From: Methanobrevibacter sp.
Lineage (GTDB): Archaea; Methanobacteriota; Methanobacteria; Methanobacteriales; Methanobacteriaceae
Length of the DNA stretch: 7,760 nt
Direction of reading: 5' to 3'
NCBI GenBank assembly: GCA_021442885.1
Contig: JABUVA010000004.1
Coordinates: 7,065-14,824, forward strand
Shown here piece after piece: positions 1-7,760 of the stretch; position 1 is the first letter of the stretch, and each line of letters opens with the position of its first letter. The position numbers and the translations under genes were made by a program. Below the pieces are notes generated by a model, which was not told where the DNA came from, made no database searches, and saw nothing but the letters and a program-made list of their open reading frames with translations.

Positions 1-248
1 GCACTATTTTTCAGATAATTGTCATATAGGTATCCTCTGAATTCTATTAATCTTTTTTTGAGTTTGCGATGTTTCCATCTTACTCCTTGTTCTTCTTCTT
101 GTTCTGCTTCTTCTAATAGTTCGTATAATGTTTTTTCATTGTATTCTGAGTACATTTTGAATACTGTATTGTATGTGTTTATTGATGATTGTGTTAGTCT
201 TCTTATGTTTTGGAATTCTTTTATTAGTTCCTGGTTTTTCATGTTCAT
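1..248 (-). CDS. Integrase / tyrosine recombinase-like protein, N-terminal fragment (partial)
   Basis: This minus-strand reading frame is open from an ATG at 248-246 to the window edge, giving 82 complete codons and no stop, so the C-terminal part lies outside. The protein begins MNMKNQELIKEF and is helical and charged. It has the stretch LTQSSINTYNTVFKMYSEYN (residues 18-37), followed by an acidic LLEEAEQEEEQG segment and a basic RWKHRKLKKRLIEFRGYLY segment. This pattern resembles the SAM-like core-binding N-terminal domain of archaeal phage/tyrosine recombinases. The catalytic domain (Arg...His-x-x-Arg...Tyr) is not in the window, so activity cannot be judged. An AGGTG motif at 258-262 (minus strand) lies 9 nt before the ATG and supports this start; Met at 242-240 is an in-frame alternative. 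All four Ile codons are ATA, unlike the neighbouring mcr genes. The gene is divergent from mcrB. It could be a remnant or an active integrase. Confidence 0.72.
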   Translation of the reverse strand, partial: MNMKNQELIKEFQNIRRLTQSSINTYNTVFKMYSEYNEKTLYELLEEAEQEEEQGVRWKHRKLKKRLIEFRGYLYDNYLKNS

Positions 249-651
249 ACTTTTACGCACCTTTATATTTTTTATATGGGTAGAGCATTTGAAAAGTATA
301 TGATAAAAATAATATTATTATATAAATAAAATAGCTATTTGTTTATTTAATTTTTAGAAATTTTTTAGCAATTTATATTCATAAATTTTGTTTGTATAAC
401 ATTAGATTGTTTCATAATATACGAACTTTAAATAATCTTTTATTTATTCATAGTAAGAATATTAAAATATTATTTAGCTATTAAATTAATTAAATTTAAT
501 ATTAAAGAATTTAATAAAAAAATAACCTATAAAAACGATAAAAATTAAAACATTCAGTTTTTTTAAAGTAATACTTTTTTACATTTTCTTCTTAAAATTA
601 CCAATAAATAAACATCTTTATAAATCTTTCTAAAATAGGTTAAGGATAATA
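249..651. other. Gene-free, extremely A+T-rich intergenic region
   Basis: No credible gene, tRNA or CRISPR repeat is visible in these roughly 400 bases on either strand. The DNA is almost entirely A and T with many short A and T runs. Small palindromes, such as the 12-bp AATAATATTATT at 308-319 and 7-bp arms AATTTAT/ATAAATT at 370-387, are expected by chance at this composition. The region carries the promoter of the minus-strand gene on the left. A possible additional plus-strand TATA-like motif, TTTATAAAT, lies at 617-625, about 35 bases before the better mcr TATA box. Confidence 0.6.
318..326 (-). promoter_or_regulatory. Candidate TATA box for the divergent integrase-like gene
   Basis: Read on the minus strand this is TTTATATAA, an archaeal TATA-type element. 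A start about 26 nt from its centre would fall near 296. That leaves a leader of about 48 nt containing the AGGTG ribosome-binding motif at 258-262. The surrounding DNA is so A+T-rich that chance matches are common; an alternative A+T element lies at about 262-277. Confidence 0.3.
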
Positions 652-660
652 TTTATATTA
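652..660 (+). promoter_or_regulatory. TATA box of the mcrBDCGA operon
   Basis: TTTATATTA lies about 140 bases upstream of mcrB. With the usual archaeal spacing of about 26 nt from the TATA centre, transcription would start at about 683-685 (pyrimidine-purine steps in TTGTATACC). The local composition changes there from almost pure A+T to more mixed sequence, as expected for a transcribed leader. The identical 9-mer sits at the equivalent place before mtrE (5740-5748). The start site is inferred, not seen; TTTATAAAT at 617-625 is a competing box. Confidence 0.5.
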
Positions 661-683
661 TATCTATTATAAAATAAAATTTG

Positions 684-803
684 TATACCAAATGGCTGGC
701 TATTGCAAAAACTTGCTTTGTAGCTTACTAAAATTACGAAAAATTTTCGATAATTTTAGAGGTATATCATATATTTAAACTCTATTTAATTAGGAGGGAA
801 AAA
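684..803 (+). promoter_or_regulatory. mcr operon 5' leader with two predicted hairpins
   Basis: About 120 bases separate the inferred transcription start from the mcrB ATG. Hairpin 1 (698-725) pairs GGCTA (698-702) with TAGCT (721-725, one G-U pair) and GCAA (705-708) with TTGC (713-716). Hairpin 2 (728-759) pairs CTAAAATTA (728-736) with TAATTTTAG (751-759), and CGAAAA (737-742) with TTTTCG (744-749), with a single bulged A at 750. A 28-codon ATG-initiated reading frame (692-778) spans both hairpins. The leader ends with a strong Shine-Dalgarno at 792-797. The hairpins are read directly from the sequence; a regulatory role is an inference. Confidence 0.4.
792..797 (+). promoter_or_regulatory. 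Strong ribosome-binding site of mcrB
   Basis: AGGAGG, followed by another G, lies 6 nt before the mcrB ATG at 804. It is a near-complete complement to the 3' end of archaeal 16S rRNA and fixes the start codon. It is clearly stronger than the sites before mcrD and mcrC. Confidence 0.85.
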
Positions 804-2132
804 ATGGCAAAGTTTGATGATAAAGTCGATTTATACGACGAAAGAGGCAACGAAATTGCATCTGACATTCCAATCGAAGCTATCAGTCCACTTAGAAACC
901 CTGCTATTCAAGACATCGTAAAAGGTGTTAAAAGAACTGTAGCAGTAAACTTAGAAGGACTCGAAAAATCTATTAAAACAGGTGCAGTCGGTGGAGACAA
1001 ATCTAGAATTTTAGGAAGAGAAATGGAACTTGACGTTGTTGGCAATGCAGAAGCTATCGCTGAAGCAATGACTAAAATGATTCAAGTTTCTGAAGATGAT
1101 GATACTAAAATTGAACCTATTTCTGGAGGTAAAAGATTATTAGTACAAATTCCATCTCAAAGAATTGAAGTAGCAGCTGAATACTCTGTTGCTCCATTAA
1201 CTACCGTAGCAACTTTAGTACAAGCACTTGTTGACGTTTTCGATGTAGACATATACGATGCTAACTATGTAAAAGCAGCAGTATTAGGAAGATACCCACA
1301 ATCTGTGGACTACAAAGGATCCAACATTGCTACTATGTTAGACATTCCACAAAAACTCGAAGGTGCAGGATACGCTTTAAGAGCAATTAAAGCTAACGAT
1401 TTCGCAGCTGCAACTTTGAAAAACTCATTACAAGCTACCGCATTATCCTCAATTTTCGAACAAACTGCAATGTTTGAAATGGGAGATGCATTAGGTGCTT
1501 ATGAAAGATTACATTTATTAGGTTTAGCTTACCAAGGTTTAAACGCAAACAACATGGTATTAGACTTAGTTAAAGATAACGCAGATGGAACTGTAGGATC
1601 AATCGTACAAGAAACTATTGCTAAAGCAGAAGCTGATGGTGTTATCGCACCTCAAAAAGACTTAAACGGATTCAACTTATACAACACTGATGATGCAGCT
1701 TTATGGAACGCATACACTGCTGCTGGTGCTGTTGCAGCTACTATGGTAAACGTAGGTGCTGCTCGTGCTGCTCAAGGTATTCCATCAACATTATTATACT
1801 TCAATGATAACATTGAATTCGCAACTGGTTTACCAGGTCTTGACTATGGTAGAGCAGAAGGTGTAGCTGTAGGATTCTCATTCTTTAGTCACTCCATCTA
1901 TGGTGGAGGAGGTCCTGGTCTCTTTAACGGTAACCACGTAGTAACCAGACATAGTAAAGGATTCTGTATCCCTTGTGTAGCTGCTGCAATGTCATTAGAC
2001 GCAGGAACACAACTCTTCTCTCCAGAAGCAACATCTGGATTAATTAAAGAAGTATACAGTAAGATTGACGAATTTAGAGAACCTCTCGAAGCTGTTGCTA
2101 CAGCAGCTGACGAAATTAAAGGTGACATCTAA
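804..2132 (+). CDS. mcrB: Methyl-coenzyme M reductase I, beta subunit
   Basis: This is the beta subunit of MCR, the cytoplasmic F430 enzyme that converts methyl-coenzyme M plus coenzyme B to methane and CoM-S-S-CoB. The protein is 442 residues, against about 443 in Methanothermobacter. It opens with [16 protein letters not shown] and carries the family stretches ISPLRNPAI (27-35), [10 protein letters not shown] (158-167) and [10 protein letters not shown] (178-187). The active-site segment [20 protein letters not shown] spans 357-376. By alignment from memory, Tyr366 corresponds to beta-Tyr367, His378 to beta-His379 and Val380 to beta-Val381, which line the CoM/CoB channel. It is first in mcrBDCGA; an operon containing mcrC and followed by mtr identifies isoenzyme I rather than the mrt form. 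Codons favour AAC, GAC and TTC, as expected for a very highly expressed gene. The start is set by AGGAGG at 792-797. Confidence 0.98.
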   Translation: MAKFDDKVDLYDERGNEIASDIPIEAISPLRNPAIQDIVKGVKRTVAVNLEGLEKSIKTGAVGGDKSRILGREMELDVVGNAEAIAEAMTKMIQVSEDDDTKIEPISGGKRLLVQIPSQRIEVAAEYSVAPLTTVATLVQALVDVFDVDIYDANYVKAAVLGRYPQSVDYKGSNIATMLDIPQKLEGAGYALRAIKANDFAAATLKNSLQATALSSIFEQTAMFEMGDALGAYERLHLLGLAYQGLNANNMVLDLVKDNADGTVGSIVQETIAKAEADGVIAPQKDLNGFNLYNTDDAALWNAYTAAGAVAATMVNVGAARAAQGIPSTLLYFNDNIEFATGLPGLDYGRAEGVAVGFSFFSHSIYGGGGPGLFNGNHVVTRHSKGFCIPCVAAAMSLDAGTQLFSPEATSGLIKEVYSKIDEFREPLEAVATAADEIKGDI

Positions 2133-2171
2133 TTAATTTGTTAAATCTAATTTTTCATTAGGAATGTTAAT

Positions 2172-2621
2172 ATGGATATTGAAATTTTTCCAAATAGGGT
2201 TCTTGGAAGCGATACAACAGAAAAACTCTTAAATGAGATTGAATCTCTTGAAGATGTTAGAAGAACTGTAATTCACGGACCAAGATTTCCAAAATCAGAA
2301 GAAACTTTACCACCTAAATTTAGGGAACGTAGAGTTATAACTGTAAATGGAGAACCTGTTGTTCTTATGGTTAAAACAGGTAGGATTTTCGTAGAGATTA
2401 CTCTAGAATCTACTATTGGTTTAATCGAAGAAATTTGTGATAAATATATTGAACATGGTTATACAATTAATCAAAGTAAAGCTCAATATATTAGAAAAGA
2501 AAGAACTGTTTCCGATAGAATTAAATATGGAGAAGCAGATTTACCTGATGAATTAGTAGGATTAACAGATCAATATTCAAGTTTTGATGACCACGTAAAC
2601 ATTTTAAGAAAAGATCAATGA
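2172..2621 (+). CDS. mcrD: MCR operon protein D, MCR assembly/chaperone factor
   Basis: McrD is not part of the mature (alpha-beta-gamma)2 enzyme. In the family it associates with MCR and is linked to its assembly or cofactor loading; the exact step is not settled. The protein is 149 residues, the usual length. It begins [20 protein letters not shown], followed by [10 protein letters not shown] (32-41) and the well-conserved [20 protein letters not shown] (53-72). No membrane segment or signal is seen. The gene begins 39 nt after mcrB and overlaps mcrC by 4 nt (ATGA). The ribosome-binding site is modest (AGGA at 2160-2163, 8 nt before the ATG) and lies in the right arm of a small CTAAT/ATTAG inverted repeat. 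Asp, Asn, Phe and Tyr codons are mostly GAT, AAT, TTT and TAT, unlike flanking mcrB and mcrG/A, suggesting lower expression. Confidence 0.95.
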   Translation: MDIEIFPNRVLGSDTTEKLLNEIESLEDVRRTVIHGPRFPKSEETLPPKFRERRVITVNGEPVVLMVKTGRIFVEITLESTIGLIEEICDKYIEHGYTINQSKAQYIRKERTVSDRIKYGEADLPDELVGLTDQYSSFDDHVNILRKDQ

Positions 2622-3226
2622 TTAATATGATAGGACGCTGTACTCACGTAGTAGATTGTAGAGAAACAAGTGGTATGGGTAAAGGTGGAAGCTTAGCTCA
2701 AAGAGGCACTTTTGCTGAATGTGGAGCTGATGTTTTGGCCGTAGCTATGTCTCCAGGACGTAGACATATTACTAAACCTGTTTGTGAAATTACATTTGGT
2801 TTGCGTGAAGCAAATGTATTAACCAGTACAATGGTATTAAATGCTGGTGCTGGTGTTCCGCATGATGCTCCTGCTTCTGGTGGTACATTATTCGGACTAA
2901 CTGATAAAGAAGTAGAACAAATGGATAAATTTAAACTTTTAGTTGTTCATTTGGGTGGAGTTAAAAATCATATTACATACAAAGCAAGGTTAATTCTAAG
3001 AAATGTTAATAAACATTGTATTATCATTTGCGAATCACCAGTAGATTGTGAAGATTTTGCAAAAATAGGTGTTAAAACTTCTACAGTAATGCCTAGTGAG
3101 GATAATATTAAAACTCAAGGAACAATTGATGACATTGTTACTGGCGTTATTCGTGGTGAAACAATACATCAAGAGAAATTAGATGAAATTATTAGAAAAG
3201 TTAAATTAGCATTAGGAGATGCATAA
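2618..3226 (+). CDS. mcrC: MCR operon protein C, component of the MCR activation machinery
   Basis: McrC is a non-structural protein. In the family it belongs to the ATP-dependent complex that reductively activates the Ni of F430 in MCR. The protein is 202 residues from the first ATG. It shows the conserved [17 protein letters not shown] (8-24), [20 protein letters not shown] (44-63), LNAGAGVP (74-81) and [20 protein letters not shown] (111-130). Cysteines at 8, 14, 35 and 56 match positions I recall as conserved in homologues. The start at 2618 gives an ATGA overlap with mcrD. An in-frame ATG at 2627 would give MIGRCT, which is how homologues I remember begin, so the true start may be 9 nt later. 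Neither has a clear Shine-Dalgarno, suggesting translational coupling to mcrD. Codons are A/T-ending, as in mcrD. The mrt isoenzyme operons usually lack this gene. Confidence 0.95.
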   Translation: MINMIGRCTHVVDCRETSGMGKGGSLAQRGTFAECGADVLAVAMSPGRRHITKPVCEITFGLREANVLTSTMVLNAGAGVPHDAPASGGTLFGLTDKEVEQMDKFKLLVVHLGGVKNHITYKARLILRNVNKHCIIICESPVDCEDFAKIGVKTSTVMPSEDNIKTQGTIDDIVTGVIRGETIHQEKLDEIIRKVKLALGDA

Positions 3227-3228
3227 TT

Positions 3229-3987
3229 ATGGTACAATTATACCCAGGTACATCTAAAGTCGCAGAAAACAGAAGAAACTTTACTGACCCAGACTATGAG
3301 TTAGAAAAGCTCAGAGAAATTTCTGACGAAGATGTAGTAAAAATATTAGGTCACAGAGCTCCAGGTGAAGAATATAAATCAGTACACCCACCATTAGATG
3401 AAATGGATGAGCCAGACGACATTGTAAGAGAATTAGTAAGCCCTATCGATGGTGCAAAAGCAGGGGACAGGATTAGATATATTCAATTTGTAGACTCTAT
3501 GTACTTCGCTCCAGCTCAACCTTTCTTAAGAGCTAGATCATACTTATACAGATTCAGAGGAATCGATACTGGTACTTTATCAGGAAGACAAGTAATCGAA
3601 GCAAGAGAAAGAGACATCGAACGTGTTTCCAAAATACTTTTAGAAACCGAATACTTCGATACCGCAAGAACCGGTATTAGAGGTGCAAGTGTACACGGTC
3701 ACTCTTTAAGATTAGACGAAAACGGTTTAATGTTCGATATGCTCAGAAGACAATTATATAACAAAGAAACTGGAATCGTTGAAATGGTAAGAGACCAAGT
3801 AGGTCGTGACTTAGACGAACCTGTAATGTTAGGTGAACCATTAGACGAAGAAACTTTAAAAGCAAAAACCACAATCTACAGATGTGATGGTGAAGCATAT
3901 AAAGATGATGCTGACGCAGTTGAAGTATGTCAAAACATTCACGTAAGCAGATCTTTCGGTGCATTCAACCCAGAAAAAGGATGGTAA
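3229..3987 (+). CDS. mcrG: Methyl-coenzyme M reductase I, gamma subunit
   Basis: This is the gamma subunit of the (alpha-beta-gamma)2 MCR enzyme, forming part of the F430 pocket and the coenzyme B channel. The protein is 252 residues, against about 249 in Methanothermobacter. Family segments seen are [16 protein letters not shown] (6-21), [13 protein letters not shown] (37-49), [20 protein letters not shown] (71-90) and [15 protein letters not shown] (115-129). Ser118-Gly119, Arg120 (CoB phosphate contact) and the His156-Gly157-His158 motif in [10 protein letters not shown] fall at exactly the reference positions. The gene starts 2 nt after mcrC; the ribosome-binding site GGAGAT at 3215-3220 lies inside the end of mcrC, 8 nt before the ATG. 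Codon use switches back to the AAC/GAC/TTC-rich pattern of mcrB. Its last codons hold the ribosome-binding site of mcrA. Confidence 0.98.
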   Translation: MVQLYPGTSKVAENRRNFTDPDYELEKLREISDEDVVKILGHRAPGEEYKSVHPPLDEMDEPDDIVRELVSPIDGAKAGDRIRYIQFVDSMYFAPAQPFLRARSYLYRFRGIDTGTLSGRQVIEARERDIERVSKILLETEYFDTARTGIRGASVHGHSLRLDENGLMFDMLRRQLYNKETGIVEMVRDQVGRDLDEPVMLGEPLDEETLKAKTTIYRCDGEAYKDDADAVEVCQNIHVSRSFGAFNPEKGW

Positions 3988-3991
3988 AAAA

Positions 3992-5647
<1,656 letters not shown>

Positions 5648-5660
5648 ATTTCAAACTTTG

Positions 5661-5688
5661 TAAATAGGTGAATTTATTCACCTATTTA
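5661..5688 (+). terminator. Stem-loop terminator after mcrA
   Basis: A perfect 12-bp inverted repeat (arms 5661-5672 and 5677-5688, core AAATAGGTGAA) has a 4-nt TTTA loop. It begins 13 nt after the mcrA stop and is followed by a T-rich tract (5689-5696). It is the strongest hairpin in the window. A hairpin plus oligo-T at the end of mcr fits termination. Partial read-through into mtr has been reported in Methanothermobacter and is possible here. Confidence 0.75.
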
Positions 5689-5739
5689 TTTTCTATAAAT
5701 ATTAAAAAACATGCATTTTAAAGATATTTAGAAAAATTA

Positions 5740-5748
5740 TTTATATTA
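5740..5748 (+). promoter_or_regulatory. TATA box of the mtr operon
   Basis: TTTATATTA, preceded by A-rich DNA (GAAAAATTA), lies 141 bases before the mtrE ATG. About 26 nt from its centre is the CA step at 5769-5770, giving an inferred leader of about 120 nt that starts exactly at the first of several inverted repeats. The 9-mer is identical to the proposed mcr box at 652-660. The A+T-rich context makes other start sites possible. Confidence 0.5.
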
Positions 5749-5769
5749 ATATTAAAATAAATTAATTAC

Positions 5770-5869
5770 ATCAAGTTATACTTGATATTGTAAAAATAAA
5801 TTTTTTACAATTAATAACATTTAATTTAAAAATATTATTCATGTTTATTAAATGGTTAATTTAATAAAA
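5770..5869 (+). promoter_or_regulatory. mtr leader with three inverted repeats
   Basis: Three inverted repeats occur in 100 bases. IR1 is ATCAAGT (5770-5776) with ACTTGAT (5780-5786), 3-nt centre. IR2 is ATTGTAAAAA (5787-5796) with TTTTTACAAT (5802-5811), 5-nt centre, directly abutting IR1. IR3 is TTTATTAAAT (5845-5854) with ATTTAATAAA (5860-5869), 5-nt centre, ending 6 nt before the mtrE ribosome-binding site. All pairings are perfect. They could be RNA hairpins in the leader or operator sites in DNA; IR1 overlaps the inferred transcription start. Chance in A+T-rich DNA remains possible, especially for IR3, which has no G or C in its arms. Confidence 0.4.
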
Positions 5870-5889
5870 AAATATGGAGGAAAAAATTT

Positions 5890-6774
5890 ATGGACCCTGT
5901 AACATTAGGTGTTGTTGCATTGATTGGTGCAGTTGCAACTATTGGTGGTGCTGCTGAGGATATCGAATCTGATATAGGTTCTCAGAGTAACCCTAACTCA
6001 CAAGTTCAACTTGCTCCACAAATGGGACATTTACACCGTATGGTTAACAAAGCGGCTTCTGGTGAACCACTCGCTTATGGTGTTTGGTGTTGTATTGCCG
6101 GTGCTGTTGCATATATGATAATGAGTTTTGACTTTTTAATGCCAATCATAGCAATCGCAATTGGTGCATTTGTTGCTGCTTTAGTTCACGCAGTTTATAC
6201 AGTAACTTCCCACTTTGGTAGAATTGTTGGTCAATCACAATTCGAGCAACCATTGTTTATGGATTTAGTTACTCAGTCATTAGGACCTATTGTAGGTCAC
6301 GGATTTATTACTACTTTTTGTGTTGTCGGATTTTCTTTTTTAATGAATATTACTCTTTTAAACGGAGCACCTTTACAATCATTCCCATTACCATTATTAG
6401 CAATGCTTTGGGGTATTGCTCTTGGTTCTATCGGTTCTGCAACCGGGGATGTACACTATGGTGCAGAAAGTGAATATCAAAAATTCCCATTTGGTGCAGG
6501 TACTCCTGTAGCTATTCAAGGGGATATTGTTACTAAAGCTCCTGTAGGTGCTAAAAACTCTATTGATGTTGGTAACTTCTGTGCTAAATTTGGTGGTCCT
6601 ATAACCGGATTCTGTTTCGGTCTTGTTGTATTCTTTAGTCTCTGGAACACTGTTGTATTTGGAATTTATGGTGGAATTGTCGCAGGTATTATTCTTATTA
6701 TCATTTTAATTATCTTAAATGATAGAGTCGAAGTATTCGCAAGAAATACCTTTGGACCATATGAGGAAGATTAA
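5890..6774 (+). CDS. mtrE: Tetrahydromethanopterin S-methyltransferase, subunit E
   Basis: MtrE is an integral membrane subunit of the MtrA-H complex, which transfers the methyl group of N5-methyl-tetrahydromethanopterin to coenzyme M and pumps Na+ outward. With MtrC and MtrD it forms the membrane part thought to conduct Na+. The protein is 294 residues, matching the family (about 295). It begins MDPVTLGVVALIGAVATIGG and carries the conserved cytoplasmic stretch SDIGSQSNPNSQVQLAPQMG (27-46), RIVGQSQFEQPLFMD (111-125) and GSATGDVHYGAESEYQKFPF (182-201). Hydrophobic segments lie near 4-22, 63-80, 83-105, 135-157, 166-184, 233-252 and 254-277. GGAGG at 5876-5880, 9 nt before the ATG, sets the start. 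It is the first gene of the mtr operon. Confidence 0.97.
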   Translation: MDPVTLGVVALIGAVATIGGAAEDIESDIGSQSNPNSQVQLAPQMGHLHRMVNKAASGEPLAYGVWCCIAGAVAYMIMSFDFLMPIIAIAIGAFVAALVHAVYTVTSHFGRIVGQSQFEQPLFMDLVTQSLGPIVGHGFITTFCVVGFSFLMNITLLNGAPLQSFPLPLLAMLWGIALGSIGSATGDVHYGAESEYQKFPFGAGTPVAIQGDIVTKAPVGAKNSIDVGNFCAKFGGPITGFCFGLVVFFSLWNTVVFGIYGGIVAGIILIIILIILNDRVEVFARNTFGPYEED

Positions 6775-6787
6775 GGAGGTTTTCATT

Positions 6788-7489
6788 ATGGATCCAATTA
6801 GTTTAATTATATTTGTAGCTATTGGTGGAGTACTCATCGGTGCTGGTGTACACTTTATTCCTGTAGGAGGAGCTCCTGCAGCTATGGCAACCGCTACTGG
6901 TGTAGGTACTGGTACTGCTATGTTAGCAGCTGGTGCTGGTTTAACCGGTCTTATTACTGCTGCTACTATGACAGGACAACCATGGTATATTATAGGTATT
7001 GGTGGTGCAATTGGTGCAATGATCATGATGGGTATTACAATGCTCGTTGCTAACTATATTTATGTATATGGTGCAGGTGTTGTACCAGCTGCAGCAAAAG
7101 TAGAAGTCGACCCATTAACTGGTCGTAACCAAGAAAAATATAAAACTCCAGGTACTGAAGGTCACGGTGTACCATTCTCATGTTTCATTAGTGGTTTAAT
7201 AGGTGGTCTCTTCGGTGGTTTCGGTGGAGGTCTCGTTTACTACGCTATTAATGTTGCTTCATTACAAGGTAACTTTGCTAACGACGCATTAGTTAGTGTT
7301 GGTTTAGCTGCAATTCTCGGTGTAGCTGTCTTCTTTGTAAACGCGGTAATTGCATCTTATAATATTGGTGGTACCATTGAAGGTTTCACTGACCCTAAAT
7401 TTAAAAGAATAGGTGCTGGTGCAGTTTCATGTCTTATCGCATCTATCGTACTTGGAATTTTCTGTGTATTAATAACAGGAGGTATCTAA
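6788..7489 (+). CDS. mtrD: Tetrahydromethanopterin S-methyltransferase, subunit D
   Basis: MtrD is an integral membrane subunit of the Na+-pumping Mtr complex and partner of MtrC and MtrE. The protein is 233 residues, the family length. It begins MDPISLIIFVAIGGVLIGAG and shows the near-invariant HFIPVGGAPAAMATATGVG (22-40), the loop VDPLTGRNQEKYKTPGTEGH (107-126) and NAVIASYNIGGTIEGFTDPK (185-204). Hydrophobic segments lie near 4-25, 40-60, 66-96, 130-155, 167-188 and 208-229. The frame is open upstream to an ATG at 6719 inside mtrE, but the ATG at 6788 is correct. It has AAGGAGGT at 6773-6780, overlapping the mtrE stop, and the translated N-terminus from there matches the family. The gap to mtrE is 13 nt, and mtrC follows after 1 nt. 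Confidence 0.97.
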   Translation: MDPISLIIFVAIGGVLIGAGVHFIPVGGAPAAMATATGVGTGTAMLAAGAGLTGLITAATMTGQPWYIIGIGGAIGAMIMMGITMLVANYIYVYGAGVVPAAAKVEVDPLTGRNQEKYKTPGTEGHGVPFSCFISGLIGGLFGGFGGGLVYYAINVASLQGNFANDALVSVGLAAILGVAVFFVNAVIASYNIGGTIEGFTDPKFKRIGAGAVSCLIASIVLGIFCVLITGGI

Positions 7490-7490
7490 A

Positions 7491-7760
7491 ATGTCTGCTG
7501 GTGGAAGTGGAGAAGCTTCAGCAGGAGCTGTTAGTTCAAATAAATTACTTATTTTAGGTATTATTGGCGGACTTATCGGAATTTATTTAGATTTTATACC
7601 ACTTATTGGTCCAACCATTGCTTGTCTTGGTGGTGTTTGTGCTATCGTATGGGGTGCAGATGCTATTCGTAGAGTAGCTAGTTATGGTTTAGGTACTGGT
7701 GTACCATCTATCGGATATATGAGTTTATCTGTTGGTGTAATAGGTGCTTTATCCGGTCTT
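7491..7760 (+). CDS. mtrC: Tetrahydromethanopterin S-methyltransferase, subunit C (partial, N-terminal 90 residues)
   Basis: MtrC is the third large membrane subunit of the Na+-translocating Mtr complex. The frame is open from the ATG at 7491 to the window edge, exactly 90 codons, roughly a third of a family protein of about 265 residues. A soluble Gly/Ala/Ser-rich start (MSAGGSGEASAGAVSSNK) precedes hydrophobic segments near 19-33, 38-55 and 74-90. The signature VWGADAIRRVASYGLGTGVP (53-72) with the following SIGYM identifies it. The ribosome-binding site AGGAGGT (7477-7483) lies inside the end of mtrD, and only 1 nt separates the mtrD stop from this ATG, so the genes are co-transcribed and probably translationally coupled. 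This protein is too short for standard ORF length cut-offs to show it whole; the rest lies to the right. Confidence 0.95.
   Translation, partial: MSAGGSGEASAGAVSSNKLLILGIIGGLIGIYLDFIPLIGPTIACLGGVCAIVWGADAIRRVASYGLGTGVPSIGYMSLSVGVIGALSGL

Noticed and set aside
19..303. Plus-strand 94-codon frame at the left end
   Set aside because: It is antisense to the integrase-like frame, and its product is a Ser/Phe/Leu-rich string with no recognisable domain.
301..640. Possible promoters, palindromes or a replication-type A+T element
   Set aside because: At this extreme A+T content short palindromes and TATA matches are expected; no iterons, long direct repeats or origin-type boxes are seen.
1898..2128. 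Minus-strand frame in the 3' part of mcrB
   Set aside because: It lies antisense to the conserved mcrB active-site region and has no own start signals or homology.
6715..7026. Minus-strand 103-codon frame rich in Ile/Pro/Ala
   Set aside because: It is the antisense image of Gly/Ala/Ile codons in mtrD; the composition is an artefact.
5890..7489. Possible duplication relationship of mtrE and mtrD from similar MDP and glycine-rich hydrophobic starts
   Set aside because: Beyond a short N-terminal resemblance and shared membrane composition I could not align them convincingly by eye.

Overview
The window comes from a low-GC methanogenic archaeon, almost certainly a member of the Methanobacteriales. 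Methanobrevibacter or Methanosphaera fit best, given the A+T-rich intergenic DNA, the A/T-ending codons and the family-typical gene order. Genus and species cannot be settled from the sequence alone.

Layout: (1) At 1-248 on the minus strand is the N-terminal part of a tyrosine-recombinase/integrase-like gene that runs off the left edge. (2) A gene-free, very A+T-rich stretch of about 550 bases (249-803) holds back-to-back promoters and, next to mcrB, a leader that is visibly less A+T-rich and folds into two hairpins. (3) Bases 804-5647 carry the complete methyl-coenzyme M reductase I operon mcrBDCGA, tightly packed. It closes with a 12-bp stem-loop and T-rich tail at 5661-5688. (4) The 242-base mcrA-mtrE gap holds that terminator, a TATA box identical to the proposed mcr one, and three inverted repeats. 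(5) Bases 5890-7760 carry mtrE, mtrD and the start of mtrC, the first genes of the Na+-translocating methyltransferase operon. It continues past the right edge, in this order normally into mtrBAFGH.

The genes encode the last two steps of methanogenesis. Mtr moves the methyl group from methyl-tetrahydromethanopterin to coenzyme M and pumps Na+. MCR then reduces methyl-coenzyme M with coenzyme B to methane and the heterodisulfide. McrB, McrG and McrA form the (alpha-beta-gamma)2 enzyme with two F430 cofactors. McrD and McrC are assembly/activation proteins. All the F430, CoM and CoB contact residues I could place, and the post-translationally modified McrA positions, are present.

The coding content is canonical, and I see no new protein system. 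The less usual material is in the leaders: two hairpins plus a possible 28-codon upstream ORF before mcrB, and three inverted repeats before mtrE. The two leaders have similar inferred lengths and the same TATA 9-mer. Also notable are an expression-like codon split between mcrB/G/A and mcrD/C, and an integrase gene directly upstream of an essential operon.
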